The translations under genes and the position numbers were made by a program. A stretch of DNA of 64,000 nt. Source: DZBG01 sp049241565 (GTDB lineage: Bacteria > Bdellovibrionota > Bacteriovoracia > Bacteriovoracales > Bacteriovoracaceae). The notes under the pieces are model-generated. The model was not told the DNA's origin, did no database searches, and saw nothing but the letters and a program-made list of their open reading frames with translations. Position 1 is the stretch's first letter; each line of letters starts with the position of its first letter. The stretch covers positions 1 to 64,000 of the forward strand of contig JBMLQL010000016.1 of NCBI GenBank assembly GCA_049241565.1, read 5' to 3'. Below are positions 27,337-35,125 of the stretch, one piece after another.

Positions 27337-27363
27337 TAAATATCTCTCTTGAAAAACCGATAA
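27337..27363 (+). promoter_or_regulatory. sigma-28 (FliA)-type promoter, leaderless configuration
   Basis: TAAA (27337-27340), 15 bases, then ACCGATAA (27356-27363), an 11 of 12 match to the FliA consensus. Only 7 bases separate it from the ATG of the polysaccharide-deacetylase gene. Transcription should start at or within a few bases of the start codon. Confidence 0.65.
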
Positions 27364-27370
27364 ATAGCCT

Positions 27371-28657
27371 ATGAAATTCGGCTTCCTTTTTCTTACTTTT
27401 TTTCCTAGTTTGGCACTCGCTAATTGTGCAAACAATGATCTTTATCAGAAACTCAAACATCTTGATTGCTCACCTAAAGAAATTCATCTCACCTTTGATG
27501 ACGGGCCAAGGGCCGCGACGACACCTGTAATTCTGGAAGAGCTTCAAAGACGAAATATTAAGGCCACTTTTTTTGTCTCTACATCAAATTTAGATTCACC
27601 TGAAAACAAAAAAATCGTTATGGACCTTATCAACAAAGGTCAGTATATCGCCTCCCACGGCCATGATCATAAATGTTATGATCACCGCTACAGTAATGCG
27701 ACAAAAGAACCTATTGAAACTCCTTTCACACAAGCGCAGCGTGAAGAGCAAATCCAAAAATCAGATAGGCTTCTTGATGAGGCCACTCAGGGGAAATTTT
27801 CCAAACAAAAAATGGGGAAGTTTTTTCGTTTCCCTTACGGCCGTGGGGCCATGCCCTCTGAGATAGAAATTGAAGTGATGAGACAAAAGGGAATGGAGAT
27901 CAAAGGCTCAAGCTACCGTGAGAAGCTTGATTATTACCGCACTCATAGTCCGGCCATGAGTTCAATTTCAGAATATGGGTACAATCATATGGGGTGGAAT
28001 TTTGATTCCCATGATAGCTCACTCGGGGCAGAAGTTTCTGATCATGCCACTGTTGAAAAATATCTCAAAGAAAATCTCATACAGATGTGTCAGAGTCATG
28101 AAAAAATTCTTATTGCTCTCTACCACGATATAAAAAAACTTAATGCCAATGCCATTGGTACCTTGATTGATACTGCCCAATGCTTAGGAATGAGTTTTGT
28201 GAGTACGGAAGAGGCCCTTAAAAAAAGACAGACGTTAATCAATAACGGTGTCGTGATTAATAAGTATGAGCTCTCCACCGATCGTGTCGGCGAACTTCTC
28301 ACTTCACTGGAGGAAGTGAATACAAAACCACAACTGACCTGTGAAAAGCCTAGAACAGATTTAAAAAAAGGCTGTTTAAGCGTCTATACAGATAAAGAAA
28401 TACCTCATTGCCAGGGAGATGACTCTATTTGTATTGATGGAAAATTTTTCGCCAAAGGAACTCTTATTCCCCATGAAGAATGTGGGTACGCGCTGGATAA
28501 ATTGAAAGTCGAAATCAATCAAAAGCGATGCCCCACTCCTTCAGAATCAAGAGTTATTGTTCCAGAAAAGATTAAGTGTTATTGCCAGGAAGATGGGAAA
28601 GAAGAGCTAAGATGGAACTGTTATGATATCAGTGAAGTTCCGGCAAAAAAAATCTAA
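27371..28657 (+). CDS. secreted polysaccharide deacetylase (NodB domain)
   Basis: A 428-residue exported enzyme with signal peptide about 1-17 (FPSLALA). The NodB domain spans about 36-285: motif 1 HLTFDDGP (Asp43, Asp44), motif 2 ASHGHDH (His96, His100), motif 3 RFPYGRG, and a late YHD in LIALYHDIKK. The C-terminal part (about 320-428) is Cys-rich and of unknown type. Related enzymes in Bdellovibrio deacetylate peptidoglycan N-acetylglucosamine in prey; the substrate here is inferred. No Shine-Dalgarno sequence is visible and a sigma-28-type motif abuts the start. The stop interlocks with the convergent gene in CTAA. Confidence 0.93.
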   Translation: MKFGFLFLTFFPSLALANCANNDLYQKLKHLDCSPKEIHLTFDDGPRAATTPVILEELQRRNIKATFFVSTSNLDSPENKKIVMDLINKGQYIASHGHDHKCYDHRYSNATKEPIETPFTQAQREEQIQKSDRLLDEATQGKFSKQKMGKFFRFPYGRGAMPSEIEIEVMRQKGMEIKGSSYREKLDYYRTHSPAMSSISEYGYNHMGWNFDSHDSSLGAEVSDHATVEKYLKENLIQMCQSHEKILIALYHDIKKLNANAIGTLIDTAQCLGMSFVSTEEALKKRQTLINNGVVINKYELSTDRVGELLTSLEEVNTKPQLTCEKPRTDLKKGCLSVYTDKEIPHCQGDDSICIDGKFFAKGTLIPHEECGYALDKLKVEINQKRCPTPSESRVIVPEKIKCYCQEDGKEELRWNCYDISEVPAKKI

Positions 28658-29685
28658 GACTCGGATCTGATGATTTTTACTCTTGTGAATTCGGGAAGCT
28701 CTTTTTCAACTTCGTATTGGATCAGATCCCCTGCCTTCATCTCTTCAATCTCTTTTTGCTCTTTTTTTGAATAATGCTTTTTATAGATTTGAAAATGCTT
28801 AAGTCCTAGATGCCCTTCAGGCAAACAAACCTGCATTTCCATACTAAATTTTGTCTCAGGCAATGAACGAAAAACCCGAGCGGTATGAGATTGAATCTCA
28901 ATCTTTTGATCTTTAGCATAGAGATGAACGGTAATTGGAAGATGGCGGCGATCCTTGCTCGCGAGCTGAGTCAGTCTCTCCACTTCTGGATTCTGCTTCA
29001 CGTGGAGATATTGATGGCACCAGTCTGAAGAGTTCTCTTTAAGAGGGCAACTCCCTTGCCCAAGACAAGGAAATAAAACTTTATGTCCTGATTTGATAAG
29101 CTCATCTCTCACCTCTAGCATTTGAGGAAAAACACTCATCATCCCGGGTTCGATAAAAAGAATATAATCAGGATTAAGGTCACGAATAAATCGCATCCCT
29201 AACTCTACTCCCATTTCATTGAGTGAATGGCCAAATAGCGCGATTCTTTTTTTGTCACTTTTCTGTCCACCTTGAAAACGTAATTTGACGTCAGGGTATA
29301 TGGCCTTAAAAATCTTATCGGCCTGCTCTTTCATCAGAGGTGACTGCTCGATGAGATAAATCTCCTTGGTCTCAGGAAAAAGACTCATCCAGGCCAGACT
29401 CATCGTCCCCGGGCCCGCTCCAACATCAATAAGCTCAATATCACTCCACGACTGGAGAACATCTTGAGGAAACCATTTAAGTGTCTCTTCTAATTTAGGG
29501 ATATTGGTAAGAGCGTAGAAAGCAGTATAGGCCGAAACAAGACGATCGTCTTTGCCATATTGGGCCAGTTTGCCTCGATCTTGATTAAAGATAATAGAGA
29601 GCTCGTTAATAGCTCTCACCAAATCTGACTCTGATTTAAATGTATGAAGAAGATGCGGTAAAATGTCTGATAACGTTAGCGACAA
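28654..29685 (-). CDS. Rsm22/METTL17-like methyltransferase-fold protein
   Basis: A 343-residue protein. The SAM-binding Rossmann domain starts with ELIDVGAGPGTMSLAW (about 80-95) and IYLIEQSPLM. A Cys-rich block, LFPCLGQGSCPL then DWCHQYLHV, matches the Rsm22 family, which assembles or methylates the small ribosomal subunit and binds an iron-sulfur cluster. The start is TTG with AAGGA 8 bases upstream, inside the preceding small secreted-protein gene, which it overlaps by 10 bases. Family assignment is good; the catalytic role is not established. Confidence 0.85.
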   Translation of the reverse strand: MSLTLSDILPHLLHTFKSESDLVRAINELSIIFNQDRGKLAQYGKDDRLVSAYTAFYALTNIPKLEETLKWFPQDVLQSWSDIELIDVGAGPGTMSLAWMSLFPETKEIYLIEQSPLMKEQADKIFKAIYPDVKLRFQGGQKSDKKRIALFGHSLNEMGVELGMRFIRDLNPDYILFIEPGMMSVFPQMLEVRDELIKSGHKVLFPCLGQGSCPLKENSSDWCHQYLHVKQNPEVERLTQLASKDRRHLPITVHLYAKDQKIEIQSHTARVFRSLPETKFSMEMQVCLPEGHLGLKHFQIYKKHYSKKEQKEIEEMKAGDLIQYEVEKELPEFTRVKIIRSES

Positions 29686-30011
29686 GTAGCACTGTCCTTG
29701 ATAGTTAAAGAATCATAGTCCACATCAATACAGAAGGCCTTAAGTTTTTTAAGTGAAGCATACATTTTGCGAGACATCTCTTCACACTCCCAAGCCTCCA
29801 GCATAAATTGAACTTTCTCTTGCCCTTTTTCAACAAGGAGCCCTTGAATAAAACTCTGGCAATCAAGATCAGCTTTCATATCTTTAATATGAACACGTAG
29901 ATCATAGCGAGTATTAAAGCCCGGAGTAATAGACATCTTATTCACCCCAATGATTTCGGCCATACTTGAAAACGAAAAAAGAAAAACGACGACAATAAGA
30001 AATGACTTCAT
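29676..30011 (-). CDS. small secreted protein, unknown
   Basis: A 111-residue protein with signal peptide about 1-18 (MKSFLIVVVFLFSFSSMAE) and four Cys in the mature part, one being the penultimate residue, which suggests two disulfides in the periplasm. The ATG at 30011 has GGAG at 5 bases. Eleven further in-frame codons upstream lack such a site. It shares an operon with the Rsm22-like gene. No family is recognised. Confidence 0.75.
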   Translation of the reverse strand: MKSFLIVVVFLFSFSSMAEIIGVNKMSITPGFNTRYDLRVHIKDMKADLDCQSFIQGLLVEKGQEKVQFMLEAWECEEMSRKMYASLKKLKAFCIDVDYDSLTIKDSATCR

Positions 30012-30168
30012 AAGCACTCCAATAAAAAATAGATGCGTCTTCATCGGAGTGAATGAATTAAAGGCTTAATTTTACAAGAGTTGTGATCACTCCTAGGCAA
30101 AAAAGGACAGATAAAGGTAAGGCCTGCCTCTGAAAAGATCCATATATTCAATATGTTACAAATCCATG

Positions 30169-30191
30169 GTGTAGCATACAGGGTGCTACAC
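30169..30191. promoter_or_regulatory. perfect 8-bp inverted repeat, possible operator
   Basis: GTGTAGCA (30169-30176) and TGCTACAC (30184-30191) are exact reverse complements around a 7-base spacer. The site lies between two divergent genes for secreted proteins (starts at 30011 and 30265). It could be a repressor site or an RNA hairpin in a longer leader. Confidence 0.5.
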
Positions 30192-30264
30192 AATAACCGA
30201 CTCGAGTTGATCACAATCTCCAAAGCTGTGCTAAAAATGGGAAAAACAACGCACAGGAGATTTT

Positions 30265-31215
30265 ATGAAAAAGTATTTATTACCACTCGCCTTGATTGTG
30301 ACAACCAATGTTTTTGCCCAATCAATTGTCGATGAACAGATCACAAGAACAAAAAGAGAGATCGATGAACTTGTAAAAAATGTTTCTCGTCCTACCGATG
30401 TTAAAGAATTAAATACTCCGGACTTTAGAAGCTGGGATTCATCATATAGAGCAAAAGTTGTTCAAGAGATCAGAAACTATGAAAACAAAGTTATTGGACT
30501 CATCAATGCCAATCTTCGTCAGCCTCTTGAAAACTACAACCGTGTCATTAAATCGACAGAGTTCACGGCGGCTCAAAAAGAGCAACTTCTGGCAACAACT
30601 CAGGCGCAACTAGATAAGGCGATTAATAGCGCAACCCCTCAGTACTCAAGATTTGCTCAAGAGCTTATCAATAAAGTGAATGTGACTCGTCTAGTTTATA
30701 AGGCCAAGTCTCTTCGTCGTATCAAAAAAGATCACCAACGTTACTCATGTACTGGTTATAACAAAATGAAACTCACTCCTATGATGCTTAATGAAAATGG
30801 AGAAGTGACTAAAACCCTAGCGAAGGCCAAAAAGGAATTTGTTAATATTGGATACTGTGATTACTCAAAAAGAAAAGATCTTAGAGAATCTACAAGAAGC
30901 AAAATCGCTGCTTATAATGGAATTATTCCTGCAAGCCTTTTTAGCTCCATCTTTCACGGAAAAAGTGAAGCTTTTTTAAATGGTTATTTCCCTGAACTTG
31001 CGAAAGGTTGTGAGAGACAAGTTTGTATTTCATTAAAGCAAGGAACAATTAAGGAAACAGTTCAAAAAGTTCAAGGGATTAATCGCTCACTTAATTTTAG
31101 AACTCTCAATAACAACGATTTTAATCTTCAAGCAGCTGATACAGTGGCAGAGCTTGAAACCCTGACTAGCACAAACTATCCTCAAGCTTATTTCGATCTT
31201 CCTTTTGATTTCTAA
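30265..31215 (+). CDS. secreted protein, unknown
   Basis: A 316-residue exported protein with signal peptide 1-18 (ending VFAQ). The mature part is mainly helical and basic. Residues 20-140 are probably coiled-coil-like (EITRTKREIDELVKN-type heptads), and two Cys pairs lie further on (near 168/194 and 250-255). No enzyme motif is visible. CAGGAG precedes the ATG. The gene is flanked by an inverted repeat upstream and a strong terminator downstream, so it is probably a single-gene transcript. Confidence 0.82.
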   Translation: MKKYLLPLALIVTTNVFAQSIVDEQITRTKREIDELVKNVSRPTDVKELNTPDFRSWDSSYRAKVVQEIRNYENKVIGLINANLRQPLENYNRVIKSTEFTAAQKEQLLATTQAQLDKAINSATPQYSRFAQELINKVNVTRLVYKAKSLRRIKKDHQRYSCTGYNKMKLTPMMLNENGEVTKTLAKAKKEFVNIGYCDYSKRKDLRESTRSKIAAYNGIIPASLFSSIFHGKSEAFLNGYFPELAKGCERQVCISLKQGTIKETVQKVQGINRSLNFRTLNNNDFNLQAADTVAELETLTSTNYPQAYFDLPFDF

Positions 31216-31229
31216 TCATCCGCTGTCAT

Positions 31230-31259
31230 ACAAAAGCCCCTCTTGGGAGGGGCTTTTGT
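31230..31259. terminator. bidirectional terminator
   Basis: A 13-bp perfect stem (ACAAAAGCCCCTC with GAGGGGCTTTTGT) around a TTGG loop. Runs of A on the left and T on the right let it serve the secreted-protein gene on plus and the small secreted-protein gene on minus. Confidence 0.88.
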
Positions 31260-31262
31260 TAT

Positions 31263-31481
31263 TTAAGGCTGTCTTTCTTTTGTTTTTCTCTCCTCCACCT
31301 TGTGGTAGATGGGAGCTTGTCCTTTGGCCTTAATATGCTCCAGCTCAAAAAGTTTTTTATTATTCACCATCTTTTCTTGAGTATTTTTAACTTCTTTACT
31401 CTTCATACTTTTTTTAATCATTGGATCTTTGGCGATAAGAGAGAACGAAAAAAGAAATGAGAGAAAAATAAGTCCTTTCAT
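31263..31481 (-). CDS. small secreted basic protein, unknown
   Basis: A 72-residue protein: signal peptide about 1-17 (MKGLIFLSFLFSFSLIA) then a short, very basic, mostly disordered mature part rich in Lys and Glu. The ATG at 31481 has GGGA at about 6 bases. The longer reading frame to 31661 runs antiphase through citrate synthase and is rejected. It sits just after the gltA terminator and may be reached by read-through. No family is recognised. Confidence 0.6.
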   Translation of the reverse strand: MKGLIFLSFLFSFSLIAKDPMIKKSMKSKEVKNTQEKMVNNKKLFELEHIKAKGQAPIYHKVEERKTKERQP

Positions 31482-31496
31482 ACAATTCCCAATGAA

Positions 31497-31518
31497 AAGG
31501 CCCTCTTGAGAGGGCCTT
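31497..31518 (-). terminator. terminator of gltA
   Basis: AAGGCCCTC and GAGGGCCTT form a 9-bp stem with a 4-base loop, followed on the minus strand by TTTTC. It begins 7 bases after the gltA stop codon. Confidence 0.8.
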
Positions 31519-31524
31519 ATGCTA

Positions 31525-32802
31525 TTATCTAGATTTGATATCTGAATATTTACTAGCTGTCTCTCCAGTATAGATCTGACGAGGACGACAAATCTTAAAT
31601 CCTGGTTGCTCAACCATCTCTTTCCACTGCGCCATCCAACCTGGAAGACGTCCCATTGCAAACATTACTGTGAACATATTTGTAGGGATTCCAAGAGCGC
31701 GATAGATAATTCCAGAGTAGAAATCAACGTTTGGGTAAAGCTTACGAGAAACAAAGTACTCGTCTTTAAGGGCCACTTCCTCAAGACCTTTTGCAATATC
31801 AAGAAGAGGATCTTTCACACCAAGTGTAGCAAGTACTGAATCACAGGCCACTTTAATGATTTTAGCGCGTGGGTCGAAGTTCTTATAAACACGGTGACCA
31901 AATCCCATCAAACGTGATGAAGAGTTTTTATCTTTCACTTCCGCAAGGAAGTGATTGTAGTCTTTTCCAGAAGTTTTAATTTCTTCAAGCATTTCGAGAA
32001 CAGCTTGGTTTGCTCCACCATGAAGTGGTCCCCAAAGAGCATCTACACCCGCTGAAATAGTCGCGAAGATATTGGCCTTAGATGATCCCACAAGACGAAC
32101 TGATGAAGTTGAACAGTTCTGCTCATGATCAACGTGAAGGATAAGAAGAATATCAAGGGCCTTGGCCACTTTAGGATCTACTTTCTCTTCTCCCGTCATC
32201 ATATGAATGAAGTCTGAGCAGTAATCAAGCTTAGGATTAGATTTAACAAAATCTTTTCCTTGAGAGTGACGGTAAGCATAGGCTGCCACAACTTTAAGTT
32301 GCCCCATAAGTTGAGCGATGGCCGTATCTTTTTGAGCTGCCGTTAAGTCCTGAGCACAAAGATCATGGTAAAAAGCAGAAAGAGAAACAAGGTTTGAAGA
32401 AAGAACGGCCATTGGGTGAGCGTCTTTGGGGAAGGCCTTGATCATTGATTTAATGCCTTCAGGAACTTCATTGAAAGAAGCAATTCTTTCTTCGAAGGCC
32501 TTAAGCTCAGAAGCAGTTGGAAGCTTGCCGTAGAAAGTTAAATATGACGATTCAATGAATGAAGACTTCTCAGCAATTTCTTCGATTGAGTAACCACGGT
32601 ATTTAAGAATCCCTTGCTCACCATCTAGAAATGTGATCGCAGAAGTACAAGCACCTGTGTTCATGTATCCAGAGTCAAGAGTCACATACCCTGTCTCAGC
32701 TCTAAGTTTTGTGATATCGATGGCTTTTTCACCTTCAGTTCCCACAAAAACGGGAAGCTCGTAAGTTTTTTCGCCGAGGACGAGTTTAGCCTTTTCTGAC
32801 AT
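31525..32802 (-). CDS. gltA: citrate synthase
   Basis: Condenses acetyl-CoA and oxaloacetate at the entry of the citric-acid cycle. The 425 residues are type II-like. The N-terminal beta region has TGACTSAITFLDGEQGILKYRGYSIEEIAE. Catalytic residues are His in LHVDHEQNCSTSSVRLVGS, His in GPLHGGANQAVLEML and Asp in NVDFYSG. MGFGHRVYKNFDPRA is the oxaloacetate site. The ribosome site is AAAGGAG. A hairpin terminator follows, so it is monocistronic. Confidence 0.97.
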   Translation of the reverse strand: MSEKAKLVLGEKTYELPVFVGTEGEKAIDITKLRAETGYVTLDSGYMNTGACTSAITFLDGEQGILKYRGYSIEEIAEKSSFIESSYLTFYGKLPTASELKAFEERIASFNEVPEGIKSMIKAFPKDAHPMAVLSSNLVSLSAFYHDLCAQDLTAAQKDTAIAQLMGQLKVVAAYAYRHSQGKDFVKSNPKLDYCSDFIHMMTGEEKVDPKVAKALDILLILHVDHEQNCSTSSVRLVGSSKANIFATISAGVDALWGPLHGGANQAVLEMLEEIKTSGKDYNHFLAEVKDKNSSSRLMGFGHRVYKNFDPRAKIIKVACDSVLATLGVKDPLLDIAKGLEEVALKDEYFVSRKLYPNVDFYSGIIYRALGIPTNMFTVMFAMGRLPGWMAQWKEMVEQPGFKICRPRQIYTGETASKYSDIKSR

Positions 32803-32905
32803 GGCAGCTCCTTTGAAAATATGTAAATTAATTCTTTAAATGAATGGGGAAATTGTGCCCCGATTCGAATACTCTGTCTATGGTTTTGGACTCAGGACAT
32901 ATCGA

Positions 32906-32935
32906 CATTATCCTCACAAAAATGAGAAGATAATG
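32906..32935. promoter_or_regulatory. 7-bp inverted repeat between gltA and sfsA
   Basis: CATTATC (32906-32912) and GATAATG (32929-32935) are exact reverse complements with a 16-base spacer that extends the symmetry imperfectly (CTCA with TGAG). It lies in the divergent control region of gltA and sfsA and may be a repressor site. Confidence 0.35.
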
Positions 32936-32969
32936 ACACATATCTAAACTAGACTAAATTGGTGGCCCT

Positions 32970-33671
32970 ATGAAATTTAATTCACCTCTCAGAGAGGGAA
33001 CTATCACAAAAAGATATAAACGATTTTTGTCTGACGTTATTCTCGACGGTGAACAAGTTGTGGCCCATGTTCCGAATACTGGAAGCATGGAGTCTTGTTG
33101 GGCCACGGATTGGAAATGCGCAGTGTCTAAATCTGATAATCCCGAACGCAAACTTCCCTTCACCCTTGAGCTGACCCATAACGGTGAGACTTGGATTGGT
33201 GTGAATACCGGAAATGCGAACAAACTTGCTCGTGAGATTATTGAGTCCGGCCTTATTCACTCCTTGACTGGCTATGGGCAAGTTCAGGCCGAGAAAAAGA
33301 TCAGCAAAGAAACGAGACTGGATTATTTTTTAAGTAGTCATCCATCAGAAAAAGACTGCTATATCGAAGTCAAAAATGTCACTCTTAAGCATAAGGGTGA
33401 GGCCCAATTTCCGGATTCAGTGACTGAACGCGGACAAAAACATTTGGGTGAACTGCTTGAGCTAAAAAAACAGGGTCATCGAGCGGCCATGCTTTTTGTT
33501 GTTCAGCGGGAGGATGTAGAGATTTTCTCTCCGGCCGAGGATTTTGATCCCGCCTACTCCAAACTTCTCAAAGAAGTTGTGGCCGCAGGAGTTGAGATCT
33601 ATGTGGTCAGGTGCAAGCTTTCAACGACAGAAATAAAACCAGACAAACTTTTACCAGTAAGCTTTTTATGA
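32970..33671 (+). CDS. sfsA: SfsA-family protein
   Basis: A 233-residue protein of the sugar-fermentation-stimulation family, probably a DNA-binding or nuclease-related protein whose exact role is unsettled. Signatures are VAHVPNTGSM, LTHNGETWIGVNT, the PD-(D/E)XK-like stretch CYIEVKNVTLK and AQFPDSVTERGQKHLGEL. Length is normal. Its stop shares an ATGA overlap with the NadD-like gene. Confidence 0.95.
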   Translation: MKFNSPLREGTITKRYKRFLSDVILDGEQVVAHVPNTGSMESCWATDWKCAVSKSDNPERKLPFTLELTHNGETWIGVNTGNANKLAREIIESGLIHSLTGYGQVQAEKKISKETRLDYFLSSHPSEKDCYIEVKNVTLKHKGEAQFPDSVTERGQKHLGELLELKKQGHRAAMLFVVQREDVEIFSPAEDFDPAYSKLLKEVVAAGVEIYVVRCKLSTTEIKPDKLLPVSFL

Positions 33672-34357
33672 ATCTGGGGTTTGATATCAATCTTCCTTTT
33701 TTTGAGCTTTACCAAATTCACGGTGAAGTCAGTGCGCCTTATTTTGAGATGGGGAAATTCAAATTGTATGGCCTAGAAAAAGATCAACTCCGCCCTGAAA
33801 ATAAAATCAATCATCACCCTCTGATGCATCTTGATCTAAATCAAGAGGTTGTTTTTTACGGCGGGAGCTTCAATCCTTGGCACAATGGACATCAGTCCTG
33901 TGTGGATTTACTTCCACGTCAGAAACAGCTAGTGGTACTTCCCGATCTAAATCCACAAAAACAGATCACTGACTTTATTGCTGCTGACAAATGGCTTGAG
34001 CTTATCAAAAAGATTAACCTTCAAGATGAGGCCTCCGCGCGGGATATTTATCCAGGCTTTTTAATTAAAAAAAAATCTAATCCCACTATTCAATGGGTGA
34101 CCTATTTAAAAACAAAATATCCCAAGTTGAAGGTGTCACTTCTTATTGGTTTTGATCAACTTAAAAACTTTCACACCTGGACTCAGGTCGAAGAACTCTC
34201 GGCCCAACTTTATCACATTTATGTAGCCTCGAGGTTAGAAAATGAGGATGAGTTTAATCAAGTGAAAAGAAGTCTTGAAAGACTCAATCTAAAGATCATT
34301 CCTCTAGGGCATCATGCCTTTGAGGATATCTCATCAAGTCGACTACGAAATCTTTAA
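33668..34357 (+). CDS. NadD-like nucleotidyltransferase with N-terminal extension
   Basis: A 229-residue nucleotidyltransferase-fold protein. The ATP-binding motif is FYGGSFNPWHNGH (about 57-69) and the late motif ISSSRLRNL closes the protein, as in nicotinate-nucleotide adenylyltransferases of NAD synthesis. Unlike NadD, which begins at the GGTFDP motif, it has some 55 extra N-terminal residues of unknown type. It could be the main NadD or a related enzyme. The ATG at 33668 overlaps the sfsA stop, and a longer frame inside sfsA is rejected. Confidence 0.82.
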   Translation: MNLGFDINLPFFELYQIHGEVSAPYFEMGKFKLYGLEKDQLRPENKINHHPLMHLDLNQEVVFYGGSFNPWHNGHQSCVDLLPRQKQLVVLPDLNPQKQITDFIAADKWLELIKKINLQDEASARDIYPGFLIKKKSNPTIQWVTYLKTKYPKLKVSLLIGFDQLKNFHTWTQVEELSAQLYHIYVASRLENEDEFNQVKRSLERLNLKIIPLGHHAFEDISSSRLRNL

Positions 34358-34373
34358 ATTTTGGTAAAAAAAA

Positions 34374-34391
34374 GGGACTCCTTAGAGTCCC
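34374..34391. terminator. bidirectional terminator
   Basis: GGGACTC and GAGTCCC form a 7-bp stem with a CTTA loop, preceded by eight A and followed by AATTTTG. It serves the NadD-like gene (plus) and the next secreted-protein gene (minus). Confidence 0.8.
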
Positions 34392-34405
34392 AATTTTGTT
34401 AAAAC

Positions 34406-34966
34406 TTAGTAACAATATGTTTCATAAAAACAGTCTGTATACCAGTACCATCCCCATGAATCGTAATAATCAACACAGACATACTCATCGTAACAGCTAC
34501 GTCCTCTAGGTCCAACATTTGGAGCAGCTACAACAGCGGCTACAATGATAAGGACGATAATAGCACTGTAGAGAAAAACTTCTCCTGCCCAGCTGGCACC
34601 TTTGCTATAAGCTTTAGATGTAGTGTCTAGAACAAGTTTACGAGCTTCATCTTTAGAAAGTTTGTTAAGAGAGATTACTGTGTAAGCAGTCTCAAGATCT
34701 TTAGCAAGAGCTTTATCTTTAAGATTAGCTTTTACGAAATCTACTAACTCAGCATTCGTCAGGCCTTGAGCTTGAAGAGAAGCGATTGTTTTTGTGAACT
34801 CTTCAACTTTTGCATCGTAAAATTTACGATCTTTTTGATCCCACTCCACGCTAAGAGCATAGTTGAGGTCATCAAAAGCAGTTTTAAGTGATTGCTGAGA
34901 TCCAACATCTGCGTGAACAGTGAAGATCGACATAGCAAGGATAAAAGTGATTAAACGTAGAAACAC
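34406..34966 (-). CDS. exported membrane protein with Cys/Tyr-rich tail, unknown
   Basis: A 186-residue protein. The signal peptide covers about 1-19. A helical charged domain (20-125) follows, then one clear membrane segment (about 127-148). The C-terminal tail (151-186) is rich in Tyr, Trp and Asp with four Cys (158, 164, 179, 185). The tail could bind metal or form disulfides outside the membrane. The start is GTG with GGGAGG at 5 bases. No family is recognised. Confidence 0.78.
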   Translation of the reverse strand: MFLRLITFILAMSIFTVHADVGSQQSLKTAFDDLNYALSVEWDQKDRKFYDAKVEEFTKTIASLQAQGLTNAELVDFVKANLKDKALAKDLETAYTVISLNKLSKDEARKLVLDTTSKAYSKGASWAGEVFLYSAIIVLIIVAAVVAAPNVGPRGRSCYDEYVCVDYYDSWGWYWYTDCFYETYCY

Positions 34967-35089
34967 AGTGGCCTCCCTAAGGTTGACGGTTTGTTTGCGG
35001 TGTAGTTCTAGATTTGAAATATCGAATGATTTTAAAAAAGAAAAGCAACAAATACTTGATGTTATTATTTAGGTAAAACTTACAGAGTA

Positions 35090-35112
35090 AGCGGTGTCAG
35101 TTAGACACCGCT
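35090..35112 (-). terminator. hairpin after the metalloprotease operon
   Basis: AGCGGTGTC and GACACCGCT form a perfect 9-bp stem with a 5-base loop, 14 bases beyond the metalloprotease stop codon. The minus strand then reads TACTCTG without a T run, so termination may be inefficient. Confidence 0.5.
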
Positions 35113-35125
35113 CTTAAGATTTCGC

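Noticed and set aside
31482..31661. Longer reading frame for the 72-residue secreted protein
   Set aside because: The extension runs through citrate synthase in another frame. The internal ATG has a ribosome site and begins a clean signal peptide.
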